From Botryosphaeria dothidea (lineage: Eukaryota; Ascomycota; Dothideomycetes; Botryosphaeriales; Botryosphaeriaceae), in NCBI GenBank assembly GCA_011503125.2, contig WWBZ02000011.1, positions 744,001-808,000 on the forward strand: 64,000 bases of DNA, given 5' to 3'. Shown here piece after piece: positions 33,488-46,138 of this stretch (its first letter is position 1; each line of letters starts with the position of its first letter). The notes under the pieces are model-generated. The model was not told the DNA's origin. It did no database searches and worked only from the letters and a program-made list of their open reading frames with translations. The translations under genes were made by a program, and so were the position numbers.

Positions 33488-34224
33488 TGTATGATATTCG
33501 TAGCCAGATGCGGCAAGTGCACGTGCAATGGATATATCTGTTCAGTGCAGTGAGTGTTGCGAGCAAAAAGAAAAGAAAATCTCTCGCCTTGCGCCTTGGC
33601 CGCCGATGCCTCAAAATGTGCTAAGAGCGCACTTCTCAGCAGTCAGGCACAAATTGACGGGGCAAGGAAGGCGCAGTGTCTGGTAGTGGCTCGATGTTAG
33701 AGAGTGTCTGAAACTTCGAACAGCGGGACTGAGGCGACGATATCCGCAGACTGAGATGTCACAGGGCGCGCGGCCCATCTGCACAGGCCTCGGGCGACAA
33801 GACGGGTGGCACTGGCCGCCCCGCCGAACGCTTTCTTCCAATCGAGCCCCTGCATGGTGGCTCGCTGCCGGCTGGATAAATGGCGCCGGCGCCACACGAG
33901 AGGACGCGCGGAGGGCGCGCCATGGAGGCCGCGAAATGGCAGTAGAGTCGCAGTGGAGCTCTTGAACGAATGGCCGCGAGAATAAGTTTGAATTGAGTTT
34001 CGTGTCACGCCTGCAACCGGAGCCGTCTCTTGTCTCTGGGAGGCCCGTGCGCGCACCCCCGGCGACGTCAGCCAGCTGCAGCCTGAGGCTGAAGGGCGAA
34101 AGCGAATGCGCGCTAGGCTGCGGCTGCTGCCATCCATCAAGCTCACAGCTCCAGACGCCTCCTGCTCCGAACCAACACCTTTCCTCAAGCTCCTCATCCG
34201 TCCGACTCCTCCCCTCATGCCATC
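33488..34224. promoter_or_regulatory. Divergent promoter interval acyltransferase / VPS10
   Basis: These 737 bp between divergent start codons contain both promoters and leaders. The VPS10-proximal ~100 bp is CT-rich, as common just upstream of fungal starts. A GGCGCCGGCGCC palindrome-like patch lies near 33882-33893. No other element is clear. Confidence 0.5.
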
Positions 34225-37200
34225 ATGATAATCTCGAAAGCCGTGTGGCTCAGCGCGCTGCTGGCTATCGGCGCCGCCGCCAAGTCCGATGACCCGGTCA
34301 TCAAGAAGCAGAAGTTCGAAACACCGCCAACTGGCCTCTTCTTCTTTGACGACACCGAGACCGCCCTCACAATCGAGTATGGCAACAGCAAAGTGTGGCG
34401 GACGATCGACGCCGGCCTGCAATGGGAGCACATCAAGCAGCCGCTTGGAGAGGACCAGGTTGCCGCCATCCTCCACCACCCCTACAATAATAAGGTCGCC
34501 GTGGCATTAGGCAAGAAACGAAAGCACTGGTACACAAAAGACCAGGGAGAGACATGGCGCGCCTTCGAGACCGACGCCGAGGCTGCTATGCATTCGCCCA
34601 TCAGCTGGCACACCGACGACCCTGAAAGGGTCCTCTTCCATGGCGCGGACCGATGCGATTGGTTTGGAGGCTGCGTCGGAAAGGTGCGCATGTCTTCTCT
34701 TCCATTCGCGCCGTCTACTTACAATTTCGCAGACATGGTATACCACTAATGGCTTCGAGCACTTCAAGCCGCTCATCGATTCGCGCAAAACCTGTATGTG
34801 GGCACGCAGCACCGACACTTTCACCACTGGCGACTCGACAACCGACAAAAACCGTATCCTCTGCGTGACTGAAGGGAAGTTCTCAAAGCAACGCAAAGAC
34901 TACCGCCTAGTCATCACCGACAATTTTGGGGACGATGTTATTGAACCTACATTATCGGAGGGCCGCATTGTCCCCGGTATCGCACATCTGGCTTCCGCTA
35001 AAGGCTACATTGTCGCCGCTGCGAAGTCCGAAGGCACTGACGAGATGGCTCTCTACGTGACCGATGATACCCGCACCTGGCATCGGGCGCAGTTTGGTCA
35101 ACACAAGCTTCAGGAGGATGCATATACCATTTTGGAATCGACCAACTACAGCATCCAAGTCGATGTCATGTCCGCCTCCTTTACCGACATGGGAAGCCTG
35201 TTCACCAGCAACTCGAATGGCACCTATTTCACTCGGAACATCGATCACACAAACCGTAATGAGGATGGCTTCGTAGACTTTGAGAAGATTACTGGTATTC
35301 AGGGCGTTATTCTCGTCAATGTGGTCAAGAACTGGGAAGCTGTCGAGAAGAATCCTCTTTTTGAAAGCAAGAAGATCGCCTCTAAAATCAGCTTCGACGA
35401 CGGACGCACGTGGCAGGACCTGAAGACTGAGAAGGACCACATTTTGCAGTTGCACTCCTACACCGAGCAGCACAATAGCGGCAAAGTTTTTTCGAGTCCA
35501 GCACCGGGTCTTGTCATGGGTATTGGAAACACGGGTGACACCCTCAAGCCATACAAGGAGGGAGACCTTTGGACTTCGGATGACGCCGGTATGACCTGGC
35601 ACAGGGCCTTGGAAGGACCTCACAAATATGAGTTCGGCGACAAGGGATCTCTTCTAGTCGCCGTCAAGGATGGCGAGGAGACCAAGCAGGTCAAATACTC
35701 GATCAACCATGGCAAAGACTGGAAGACGACAGATCTCCCTGACAAGGTTCTTGTTCACGAGCTCACGACCATTCCCGATTCTACTGGTATCAAGTTCGTA
35801 CTTGTTGCGAGCAACAAGGCCAAGGAGGAGTGGAGCACCTACACTTTGGATTTCGCTGGCATCCACGAACGCAAGTGCAAGGATGACGACTTCGAGCTTT
35901 GGCACGCACGCAAAACGGAAGATGGCAAGCCTGGCTGCATCATGGGACGCAGGCAGTCCTTCCGGAGAAGAAAGCCAAATGTCGATTGCTTCATTCTGGA
36001 CGAATTTGTCGACCCCGAGCCGAAGTGGGAGACTTGCAAGTGCACAAAGGAGGACTACGAATGCGATTTCAATTTTGTTCGGAAGGACGGTGAGTGCGTC
36101 CAGGCCGGCCCACTCCTAGTCCCTGAAGGACAGTGCAAGAACGGAGAGGACACCTTCAAGGGCAGCTCTGGTTGGCGTCTTATTCCAGGCAACAAGTGCG
36201 ACAAAGAGGGAGGCGAGGTCCTGGATAAACCTAAGGACCGAAAATGTGAAGACTCGAAGAAGCCTGTTGCGAGCGGGAAGGTTGAGCATAAATTCACCCG
36301 CTTCGAGGAATCCGGCGACTTTAGGGAATTTTATTATCTGGAAAGGCTCGAGTCCGCGAACTCTGAAGAAACCGACGAGACAATCGTAATGCTGGACGAC
36401 GAACACACTGCTTGGATCACTCATGACCACGGCAAGAAATGGAAGAAAGCTGTCGACGACCCTGTTGTTACAATCTACCCCCATCAATACTTCAACGACA
36501 TTGTCTATTTCTTGACCGCAGAAAAGAGGGTCTACTATTCCAAGAACCGTGGTGTGGAAGGAAGCATTCACAGCTTCAATGCACCGAAACCCCCGGCGAA
36601 GGACAGGACACCGACTATGGGATTCCACCCACACGAGAAGGAATGGATCCTCTGGACTGGCAGAGAAGATTGCGATGGTTCTCGCAGCGACTGCCACAAT
36701 GCCGCTTACAAGTCCACCAAGGGTGGTATGGAGGGCAGCTGGGAACCGATGCTTGAATTTGTGCAAAAATGCCAGTTCGTTTGGAGGGAAGAGCGTGCAG
36801 ACAGCGAACAACTTGTGTACTGCGAACAGTTCGCCAGTGAAGATACTGCGAATCCACTCCAGCTTCTGTCCAGCACCGACTGGTTCGAGACCAAGAAGAC
36901 GCACTACGAAGATGTGGCCAATTTCGCCATTATGGCAGAGTTCATCATTGTAGCCAAGAAGACCGAGGATCACAAGTGGCTCAAGGTGGATGTCAGCATC
37001 GACGGAAAGACCTTCGCTGAGGCCAAGTTCCCGCACAAATTCAATCTTGAACATCGCCAGGCATACACAGTACTGGACAGCTCAACTCACGCCGTTTTCC
37101 TCCACGTCACGATGAATAACGAGAGGGACCAGGAATACGGTTCCATCCTGAAGAGTAACAGCAACGGCACGGACTACGTTCTGAGCATCGCCAAGGTGAA

Positions 37201-38736
37201 CAGAAACGAAGATGGATATGTCGACTTTGAAAAAATGCAGGGTTTGGAGGGCGCAGCCTTGATCAACATCGTCGCAAATGCGGATGAAGTGGATAAGGGC
37301 GCCAAGAAGAAGCTCAAGTCGATGATCACGCACAACGATGGAGCTGAGTGGTCACTGATCCCACCTCCTGAAAAGGATTCGGATAACGCCAAATACTCTT
37401 GCTCCGGCAAAATCGACAAGTGCTCACTACACATCCATGGCTACACTGAACGCAAGGATCCCAGAGACACCTTCTCCTCTCCATCCGCGGTTGGGCTTAT
37501 GATGGGCGTTGGCAACGTTGGTGAATACCTGGGCCGCTACAGCGAGGGCAACACATTCGTCACGAGAGATGGCGGTATCACCTGGCACGAAGTGATGAAG
37601 GGAACCTTCATGTGGGAGTACGGCGACCAAGGCTCCATCATTGTCATCGTCAAGGAAGGAGATCCCACGGACTCTGTCTTCTATTCCCTGGACGAAGGCA
37701 AGACCTGGGAGGCCTACAAGTTCAGTCCGGATCAGCCCGTCATCATCGACTCGATCTCGACCGTCCCCAGCGACACGTCCAAGAACTTCCTGCTCTGGGG
37801 CCGTAACAACAAGAACCTGATCACCATCAACCTCGATTTCTCCGGACTGTACGATCGTGTTTGTGATCTCAATGAGCAGGACCCCACGAGCGGAGATTAC
37901 GACCTCTGGGAACCAAAGCATCCCATGCAGGACGAGAACTGCTTGTTCGGGCACGTTGCGCAGTATCACAGAAAGAAGGCCGGTGCAGAATGCTGGAACG
38001 GACATGACATCCAGAAACTCCACGACATCCAGAGGAACTGCACCTGTAGCAGGGCCGACTTCGAATGGTAAGATACCCCTTAACTACCGCAAGAGCCTGA
38101 CAATATATAAGACTGACCTGCCACAGTGACTACAACTTCGAACGCGACGAAAACGACGGCAGCTGCAAGCTCGTCCCGGGCCTCGACCCCGTCGCCAACG
38201 ACGCCGTGTGCAAGGACCCCAACGTCATCGAGTACAAACACGTCACGGGCTACCGCCGCATCCCGCTCACCACCTGCCAGGGCGGCAAGGAGCTCGACCT
38301 CACCGCCGGCACGCGCCCCTGCCCGGACAAGGAGGAGGAGTACAACAAGAAGCACGGCGCGTCGGGCGTCGCCATCTTCTTCTCCGTCGTCGTTCCCTTC
38401 GCCGCCGCCGGCGCCATCGGCTGGTACGTCTGGCGCAACTGGGACGGCAAGTTCGGCCAGATTCGCCTCGGCGACGCGCAGCCGTCCTTTGATAGCAGCA
38501 GCCGCTGGGTCGCCTGGCCCGTCGCCGCCGTCTCCGGCCTCGTCGCCGTGCTGGCTGCCATCCCGCTCCTCGCCGGCTCGCTGTGGCGCAGCGTCTCCGG
38601 CCGCTTTGGCGGTGGGAGCGGCAGTTACCTCGGTCGCACGTACACGACGCGCGGGTCTTTTGCGCGCGGTAACTACGCGGTGGTCGACCCGGATGAGGGG
38701 GAGCTGTTGGGTGAGGATAGTGATGAGGAGGTGTGA
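34225..38736 (+). CDS. VPS10: Vacuolar protein sorting receptor Vps10 (sortilin family)
   Basis: Vps10 is the Golgi-endosome receptor that carries carboxypeptidase Y and other soluble hydrolases to the vacuole. Exons 34225..34683, 34733..38067 and 38127..38736 give 1,467 aa, the usual size. A signal peptide (MIISKAVWLSALLAIGAAA) is followed by two Vps10/sortilin ten-bladed propeller domains with Asp-box-like turns (WRTIDAGLQWE, TSDDAGMTWHRA, TRDGGITWHEV). Each ends in a cysteine-rich 10CC module (the first around 35870-36250, the second around 37850-38320). Intron 2 splits the Cys codon of DFECDYNFE in the second module. A transmembrane helix lies at ~1345-1367; a second hydrophobic stretch at ~1391-1415 separates FGQIRLGD from a short acidic tail (GELLGEDSDEEV). 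Confidence 0.96.
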
Positions 38737-39735
38737 TCTTTTATCGTTTGCTGCCGTCACTGTATCAAATAGAAAGTATGATGCGGTTTTTCCCTTGGTC
38801 GGCAAGGAGGAAGGCGGAGGAGAAATATTAAAGTGCCAGAAGCCCCCTTTCTTCTTTCTTGTACAATGTGTCTAGGTCCAGGGTACGGCTATGTGCAATC
38901 TTTTCTCTCTCTCATGTCTTTATGCTTAGCGTAGGGCGTTGCTTTTTCTACATGGGGTTTGATGTCTCTTGTTTTAGCCGTCGTTTGGAGTGCTGAGGAT
39001 AAGAGAGTGTTGGGGGTCGCGTTTGTGCGAGATTTGCGGGAAGGTGTAGCATAGAAAAATTGGATAGATATTCTTTCTGAAGCTTCATGTGCTGAAATCT
39101 ACGAAGTGTGTGTGATTGAGATGTGGTTTTATTTAAACTGATCTTTTCTGGAAAGACGCTTCGGAAAGACTTCTCGATACAGGATCTGGCTTCTCAATAA
39201 CGGGGTCCGGTTTTTGTAGACCTCAATAGCCGACCTCCTTCGTTGTTAAAGTCACATAAGCTTTTGACATAAGCTTCAAGCCACAGCCGCACAGATACCT
39301 ATGCTGTACGAGTTTATTTGAAGGGTAATGGATGAATTAAGGAAGATGGACTGCACCTACTATTCGACTCCTGGTTCGGTGGTGTACCTCTCTGTCTCGA
39401 CCGCTAAGCACTTTTACTGCAAACTCATATCAGCATCCCTGTAATACCGGCCAAGGATGAATACCCATAATAGGCGAGAGAGTGGATTGACCCTATGCAC
39501 GTTGCAAAACACAAATTAGTAGACTACAGGGAAAGGAGAAGCAAACCTCCCGGCCACGTATGAAACCCAACCACCCACCATCCTCACTACAAGATGGAAA
39601 ATATTGAAAAAAAAATTGACGCAGCCTCTCTTGCCGGCAAGGAATCTTAGCCACCAATAATAAAAGCCTTCAACCGAAGAAAGGCCGTCTTGTTTCTCGA
39701 GAAAGCCGTATTTTCAAGCCCTAACAGTGGTGCAT
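38737..39735. other. Convergent 3' intergenic region VPS10 / phosphate carrier
   Basis: These ~1.0 kb lie between two genes that converge, and hold both 3' UTRs. The tract is AT-richer than its flanks. It contains a short direct repeat ACATAAGCTT at about 39255 and 39268. No gene is seen. Confidence 0.55.
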
Positions 39736-41129
39736 CTATTCCGACTTCTCCGGTGCCGGAGCCGGACCGCCAGTGGTCGGGAAACCCATGTAGATCTTGA
39801 AATAGTCTGTAGGCAGAGCATTAGCACAACTGTTCCACGCCAATACCCTCGCACAGATCATACCGTAAATCATCCACTGCAGACCGGTCAATGTACCAAT
39901 CATGACAATCCTGACGGGCAATCCGTTCCAGAGGCCGGAGAATCCAATCTTCGAGTAGATGCGCTTGATGGCAGCGCCGAAAGCCTCGCCGGGCTGACGT
40001 TCAGCGTTCAGCTTCGAGACCATGACATCAGCCGGGTGAGAGACGATAGCGCAAAGGATACCAGCAAGGTATCCGCCAGAGAAGGAAACGGCCGTCTGAG
40101 CACCCTTGCCGTAATCATCCTTCTTGCCGGGGAGGTAATTGTAGATGGCCTCGACAATGGTCTCGAAAGAAGCAAACTTCATCATCGTGTAGGGGATTTG
40201 ACGGCCCCAGAGGGGGTAGAGACCCTTGAATAGACTTGACATTTGATGTGAGCTCAGGACTTCAGGACGTGGTCGTGATATCTAGCTTACCCTGCGGTGC
40301 CCTCCTTGGCCGTAACCTTGGAGATACCATCAAAAGTTCCCTTGGCAAACGGCGGAATGGTAGTCTGAATGCGGACCTTGACGGCCTCGAACGGGCAAAG
40401 CGCAATATCGGCGATGAACTCGGCGGAAGCGCTGGCAGTGAGGTACAGCAGCGTCTTGTACTTCACAGCATTCTCCGGGCCAGCCAGGTCGGAATAGAAT
40501 TTCTTGAAGTACTCGTACCCGCCGTACTTGAAGGCGCCTTGGGCCTAACATCGCACCAAAAATGGTCAGACGCCCATTGGCTTCAATTGGGAAAAGGTGC
40601 ACCACTCACCGAGTACCCAAGGAACGTGGGACCCCAGCCGGTAAAAATGCCGCGGAACCCCTCCGCCCTCGCGATCTTGCCCCACGCCTCAAAGTTGCCC
40701 TTGTACAGATTCGCATCGACCTGGCGACGGCACTTGACCAGATCCAGCGGCGTCACGGCGGTATGGGTGAGACCCTGCGAAGCATCAGTCACCCAATCCG
40801 CAGCACCGCGTGTCACGAGAAGATAAAACACTCACACAAGCCAGAAGCCCGCCGAAGGTGCACGCGGCATAGTACTGTCCGCTATACAGCTCGATCTTGC
40901 CCGACGGCTGCGCCTTTGCGCTCAGCTCCTCGACCGCCTGCTCGCTCAGCTGGCCGGCGTTGGCCTTGGCGTCGTCGATGGCGCTCCACGCGCCGTACAG
41001 CTCCTGGCGCGCGGGCGGGTACTTGCTGCGGCTGCTTGTTTTGGCCGACTCGGGAGGAGGAGTCAGCGCCGTCGTGGACGGGAAAGTGTTGCGCAGCGCG
41101 GCGGCCGACGGAAACAATGGGGAAGGCAT
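39736..41129 (-). CDS. PIC2: Mitochondrial phosphate (copper/phosphate) carrier, PIC2-type
   Basis: This is an inner-membrane SLC25 carrier importing phosphate (and, in the yeast Pic2 group, copper) into the matrix. Exons 41129..40836, 40774..40610, 40544..40291 and 40234..39736 give 403 aa. Three carrier repeats carry the signature loops [22 protein letters not shown] and [31 protein letters not shown] resembles Pic2 more than Mir1, so the symbol is by closest resemblance. The ~90-residue N-terminal Ser/Pro/Lys-rich extension before [12 protein letters not shown] looks like a presequence plus linker. Introns are 61, 65 and 56 nt and all restore the expected sequence (GLLAC/GLTHT, LGYS/AQGA, TAG/LFKGL). 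ATTGG (reverse CCAAT) motifs lie upstream at 41403 and 41567. Confidence 0.93.
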
Positions 41130-42178
41130 GGTTCTTTCCGAGGATGGCTTTTCGTCGAATGGCAAGGAGGGGAATGCGTCTGCCTGGTCGAGAGAATTGG
41201 GGGTTGGGTACTCTTTCTGACTGTTTGCTCACGCGCGGGAGATACGGGGGCGGACTTTAGCACCAAAGTCCGGCAGGATTCGAGCGGGCCCACAGCTGAT
41301 CGGGATGTCACGGAGAGCTGTGAATCACGGTCGCGAAGACCCCGAGTAGGAGGAAAATCGCAGAAAGAGGACAGACAGTTCGTGCGACTGGGATGTGCGT
41401 AGATTGGTAGGGAGAGACGGGGAGGCGTGCGGAGGTGCGGAGAACAGCAGGCAGGCAGTAGCTCCCGTCCCGCACCACAGCCTTGTGCATCCACCCCCGG
41501 GCGGTCGCTTCCCTGGTGATACGTCATTCGCACAGCATCCGCCAGGATCAAAGCGGCTAAGCTGCGATTGGACGATACTCGCCGCACGAAGCTCTCAACA
41601 TAAACACCACAGAGCAGTGTGAGCAGTATTATTCTATCCTGGAAACCCGTTAGTAGGCGCCGTGTGATTATTGGTGCTACAATGGACTGAGAAGTATCAG
41701 GCCGAAGGTAAATATCGCAGAGATGAGTAGACCCAAATGGATAGAAAGAAGGAGAAATGTGACCAACCTAATGGTACTGTGCTGCGGATAATTTCACAGC
41801 AATCGATAAGCGGCTGATACCCGCCCAACATATGGACTGTGCCTTAAGCTTTTGCATAAGCAGCATGTCCGGGCCGATGTCGATCCGTCACTACGATTCA
41901 GCGAGCAGTCAACCTCTTACAAAATGAGCACTTAAAATCCACTTCGTGAAAGAGCAGGAATAAAACTCCATTAGAATGCATACCTAACCCAAACGACTGA
42001 CAAAATCATCGAACATATCCCCTGCCGTTCCCACAATTTTGTCAACGCCCCAACACGTACCTGTCTTGCGAACGACCTTTGAAAGTCTCCGAGAAAACAC
42101 CAATCATCTAGCCGGGAGAGAAGACAGAAGGTCTAGTGTAAGAGACCGCTAATCACGCATCCCGAAACAGATCCTTTT
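41130..42178. other. Intergenic: phosphate carrier promoter and AMP deaminase 3' UTR
   Basis: This 1.05-kb spacer lies between two minus-strand genes. The half nearer the carrier should be its promoter and has two CCAAT boxes on the minus strand (ATTGG at 41403-41407 and 41567-41571). The remainder is AT-richer and probably AMP deaminase 3' UTR. Confidence 0.5.
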
Positions 42179-45100
42179 TCAATGCTTGCCCTCGCCCTCG
42201 CCCTCATTCTCCGGCTCCTCATGCAGCGGCTCATCCAATACAGCCGCTTCGCTTGCATCGCTGGTGAGCGCGTACGTCACGCTCTTCTTGACGCCAGCCC
42301 ACGTGCTATCGCCCTCCTTGCCATCCACATTATCAGCCGTTGACCGCTGATTGTTGCTGCTCTTGCGATGCCTGCTAACGACGCCGGGGAAGATTCGAGG
42401 CTCGTGAGGATCGAGGTGCGCAGCTGGAGCCGACGATACGGACTGCTGCGGCGAGAGCGGCGGGCCAAGGAAAGGCTGCGGCATAGGAATGACCGAGGGA
42501 GTTGTTGCCACCATCGAAGACGAGCGGTGGGACTTGCGGACTGTGGCGAGGGGATTGCCAGGAATGGAGGCATCATTTTGCCCTATGATATCGCTGTGAG
42601 AAGCTGATATGACATTTTGAGTAACCTTCGTACCATAATACTCTTGGGGCACTGATGTTGGCGCTTGCGCCAGAGGTCTCAGGGCCTCACCCGGAGCTCC
42701 GGACTTGGTAGTCCGCATAGACGCGCTAGGAGATGACGGCTGCGGCACCGCTCCGTTCGCAACTTGCTCGGGAGGGGTCTTCGTGGCCACGTTGGAGATT
42801 GAGAGCGGCTCGGTGTTCGCATTGTTAGTATAGCGAGAGATCCTGTTGCCATATTAGCATCTATCGTGGCATGAAGAGCGAGAAACGTACATTTGGAGCT
42901 CAGCCTGTAGGGTCTCGTGACGGAAAGCCTCTCTGATGTTCGGCACATTGACTTTGCTCATGTCGTTTCCTGCGACGCCAGGTAGATGATAATTCGCGCC
43001 CAACCACCTTTGCTTGACAGCGTGTTCGAAGCCACTCTGCTCAACTGAATGCTTCGCCAGCTCACACATGTCAACAGCACTCAGCTTGTAGATTTGGGCT
43101 GCGACAGAGTATTCTTCGATCAAGGGCTCTTTGGTGAAGGCAAATTGGAGAGGGTCGTCCGTAGACAGCGATACATTGAGACCACGCTTGAAGTAAGAAA
43201 GGAACGGGTTCCGCTCATACGCCAGGAACAGCGCATTGTTGCTCAGCGGAGACATGGCGATGCCAATCTGATCCAGGTAGAAGATGTATTGCAGGAGGGG
43301 AACCTTTCTGAGCATAAGGCCGTGACTGATGCTGTGACAGCACAGCACAGACGCCGCAAGATGATCGGTATCGCCAGCTTCACCACAGTGGGGCCTAAGC
43401 AAAAACGTATTGAAGTTTCGCTGCTTCCTCCAGACATTGAGCGAAGCAATGTTGGCAAAGAGGTAATAAATCCAGTAGCTGTAGGGAGGATTCTGCTTGG
43501 TATCCCACAGCTTCGGTTTGGGGAACTTCTTGTAAAGCCGGCGTTCCGGCTTGCTCTCATCATCAACACTGTCAAAACCAATGACCCTCTGAAGGAAGAC
43601 ATGCAACTTGGGATGGCTGTTGGGGTCCTTGGTGACCTCGAACAGAGGCTGGAAAATATTGCGGACAATCTGCTCGAAGTTGTCCATCAATTCTGAGCTC
43701 TTATACACGTCGTAAAGACGAGGAATTTGGACGAGCCACCGGACATTGGGTGAGAAAAGCTTGTTGTCGACAACCCACGCAGCGAGCTTATCCCACTCCT
43801 CAAGGTCACGGCCGTAGATGGAAATACGCCACTCCACCATCTGATACTTGCTAGACTCGAGATCCGACATCACTTCCTTTGTGATCTCAGCAAGGTACCG
43901 TCCATGAATATAATTATCCGTCTTCAAGAAGATGGTCCTCAGCCTAGATTCTCCGATGGGATTGTACTTCAAGTTGAACTTGTCGAAGCGGTGGAAACTG
44001 TCTGTATGGGCCTGTGATAGTTAGCTTGACTGAAAGGAAGCATAGTGTGGATCGCCACTTACGTGCATGTCGAGAGTATCAATACTGAGGTCGTACGCGG
44101 TCAAGTTGATACTCTCAAACACTTCTCTCAAGGTCAGGTGCTTCCCGTCTCTGTAGAGCACAACCTCATCTGGAGACTTCTTCATCTTGCTCTTGATGAA
44201 TCGAAGCAAGTGTTTCTGGTTCATACAAGCGGAGTGATGAACGTGAGTATCGACCTTTCTGACGTTGTAAAAGTCTCTGTGCGGCACTTTCTTGCTGTCT
44301 GCAATTTCCTGATACTCGTTCAACAGGTAGTAAAGGTTGAACTTGCCCTCAAGGTACTGCAGACGCCTGAAGGCAAAACTCTTGATAGGTCCATCAGTCG
44401 ACACATTGATGATCTCGTCCAAGTCCATGTAGAATTCCCTGATGTCTGGGATATTCACCATAGGCCGGTCCTGTTCCGCTGACGCCTCAGTCTCGTAAAC
44501 CTGAAAAACACTGTTGTCATCGAGCATGAAAGTCAACTCTGAGGGGCCGGGCAGGGGCAACTGGTCGTTCAACTCAAAGTCTTCGCCAATGTCATGGCCA
44601 GGCTTCCTCGGAGGCTTCGGTTGTGTTCGGGGCTTGGAATCCGCGTCAAGAATTTGACTGTTGCTCATGCTGTTGACACCATTGGTGGCAGTGCCCGTGT
44701 AGCGGTCATGATCCCATGCCGGATCGGGCAAAGGCGGGTAGATGTTCCAGCTAGGATCATCCTTGGGATTGTCGAATGGGCCCTGAAGAGACAGACGCAT
44801 GTACTTGTGGCGGATATCGAGGACCTTCTGAATTTGAGTGTAAATGTTCCTCAGCTCCTCAGTCACGCTAGAGTCATTGGCAGCAAACCCGCCGTTTCCA
44901 TAACCCACACCAACTCCTGCGCCGGCGCCGTGTATGCCGTGCATTTCCAGCAGCGGTTTAGACTCGTGTGGGAGGTTCGGATGGTGGGTATGAGCGCGTG
45001 CTGTGCGATCCGCCTCGAGGAAGGGATCTTCGGCTTTGCCCTGAGCGTGCCCTTGCGTCTGTTGACCGGCATATCCAGGGACTTTGTCCGGGGTGTCGAC

Positions 45101-45616
45101 TTCGACGGGGAGGGTGGATCTGTAGCTTGTGTGGCCCTGATTGTGGATGGTGCTACGGGGCGAGCGCTGGCTTGCAGCTCGACCAACCATGTCGGTGTCG
45201 TGGCCCTTCGGCTGGATGACTGGCGAGGCGGCGTCCTGAGACCAATTGCTGCCGCCAACCTGGGTTTCGAGCTGGTGGCGCTGGAAGAACTGCTTGGCCT
45301 CAGAATGGCTCATCTGCTTCTCCGAGGCGCGGTCATAAAAGGCCGTCTTGCGCTGTTTATCCCTGAGCAGCAGGCCCGCTTGTGCGCCCTCAGACGCATT
45401 GCCGACATCCATGCCGCTGCCCGCATCTTCACCGCCGGAACCCGTCACTTTGTCTTTGCTGCCATCCTGTGCCTCGTCGCTACGGCTCTCGGGCGTGTCC
45501 CGCTCGTCGGCTGACTGCTCGAGGGCGAACTGGTCCTCGTCGGACGAAACTTCGGTGGGGTTGAAATCTGGCGAGTCGTCGGGCGACAGCGTGTGGGCGA
45601 CTGTATGGGCGACCAT
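42179..45616 (-). CDS. AMD1: AMP deaminase
   Basis: AMP deaminase hydrolyses AMP to IMP and ammonia in purine salvage and adenylate-charge control. Exons 45616..44063, 44011..42891 and 42842..42179 give 1,112 aa. Residues 1 to ~240 are Ser/Asp/Gln-rich and variable. The conserved region begins near [20 protein letters not shown]. Metal-binding His458 and His460 lie in [20 protein letters not shown] and [17 protein letters not shown] are the other catalytic signatures. Intron 1 (51 nt) restores [20 protein letters not shown]. For intron 2 the donor GTACGT at 42890 with acceptor at 42843 gives [17 protein letters not shown]; the alternative GTTTCT donor breaks the frame. The last ~220 residues are a low-complexity, Pro/Ser-rich tail. 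It is larger than yeast Amd1 because of both extensions. Confidence 0.95.
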
Positions 45617-46138
45617 ATTGGATCAGCTAACAGAGCTCGGCGGGTTGGGACATGTTTGTGGACGGCAGCATACCTTTCGACATTTTTCTTACTCAGGTGG
45701 GAGGCGGCCGCCTCCGATAGAGTTATCGCGCTGATCGCCCGAGCTTAGACCCTCGACCGCGGCTTGGCACTGGGTGGGCGTGACGTGTTTTAAGAGCGCG
45801 CACCGCGTCGTCAGCAAGAGGGGTTACACTGACTGACACTGAGCTTCGTAGGAACAACGACCGGTGGCTGCTCAATGCGAGATATATGCGCGAAGCAATC
45901 CATGACTCGCACCGTCTTTGCTTTTCCAGTTCCTAGCAGAGGGCATCCCCACAGCTAAAAGTCTATTGTGATCAGGTGCCTGGACCGCAGCTCTACGTAT
46001 TGTGGGGGTAGTGACAAACGACCCACCAAATGCGTGGAGAGACCTCAGGAGAATGCGCTACCACTTCGGCCCTCGGATCTCTCTATTGACGCCTCCTGGA
46101 GCTCCTTGTTCTCGCAAACGCCGATGCAAATTGCTATC
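45617..46138. other. Intergenic: AMP deaminase promoter and C2H2 gene 3' UTR
   Basis: This 522-bp spacer lies between two minus-strand genes. It should hold the AMP deaminase promoter and leader and the 3' end of the C2H2 transcript. Nothing else is evident. Confidence 0.55.

Noticed and set aside
42843..42886. GTTTCT donor for AMP deaminase intron 2
   Set aside because: It breaks the reading frame; GTACGT four bases upstream restores it and fits the consensus better.
44594..45514. 306-codon plus-strand frame opposite AMP deaminase
   Set aside because: Antisense shadow of exon 1 of AMP deaminase.
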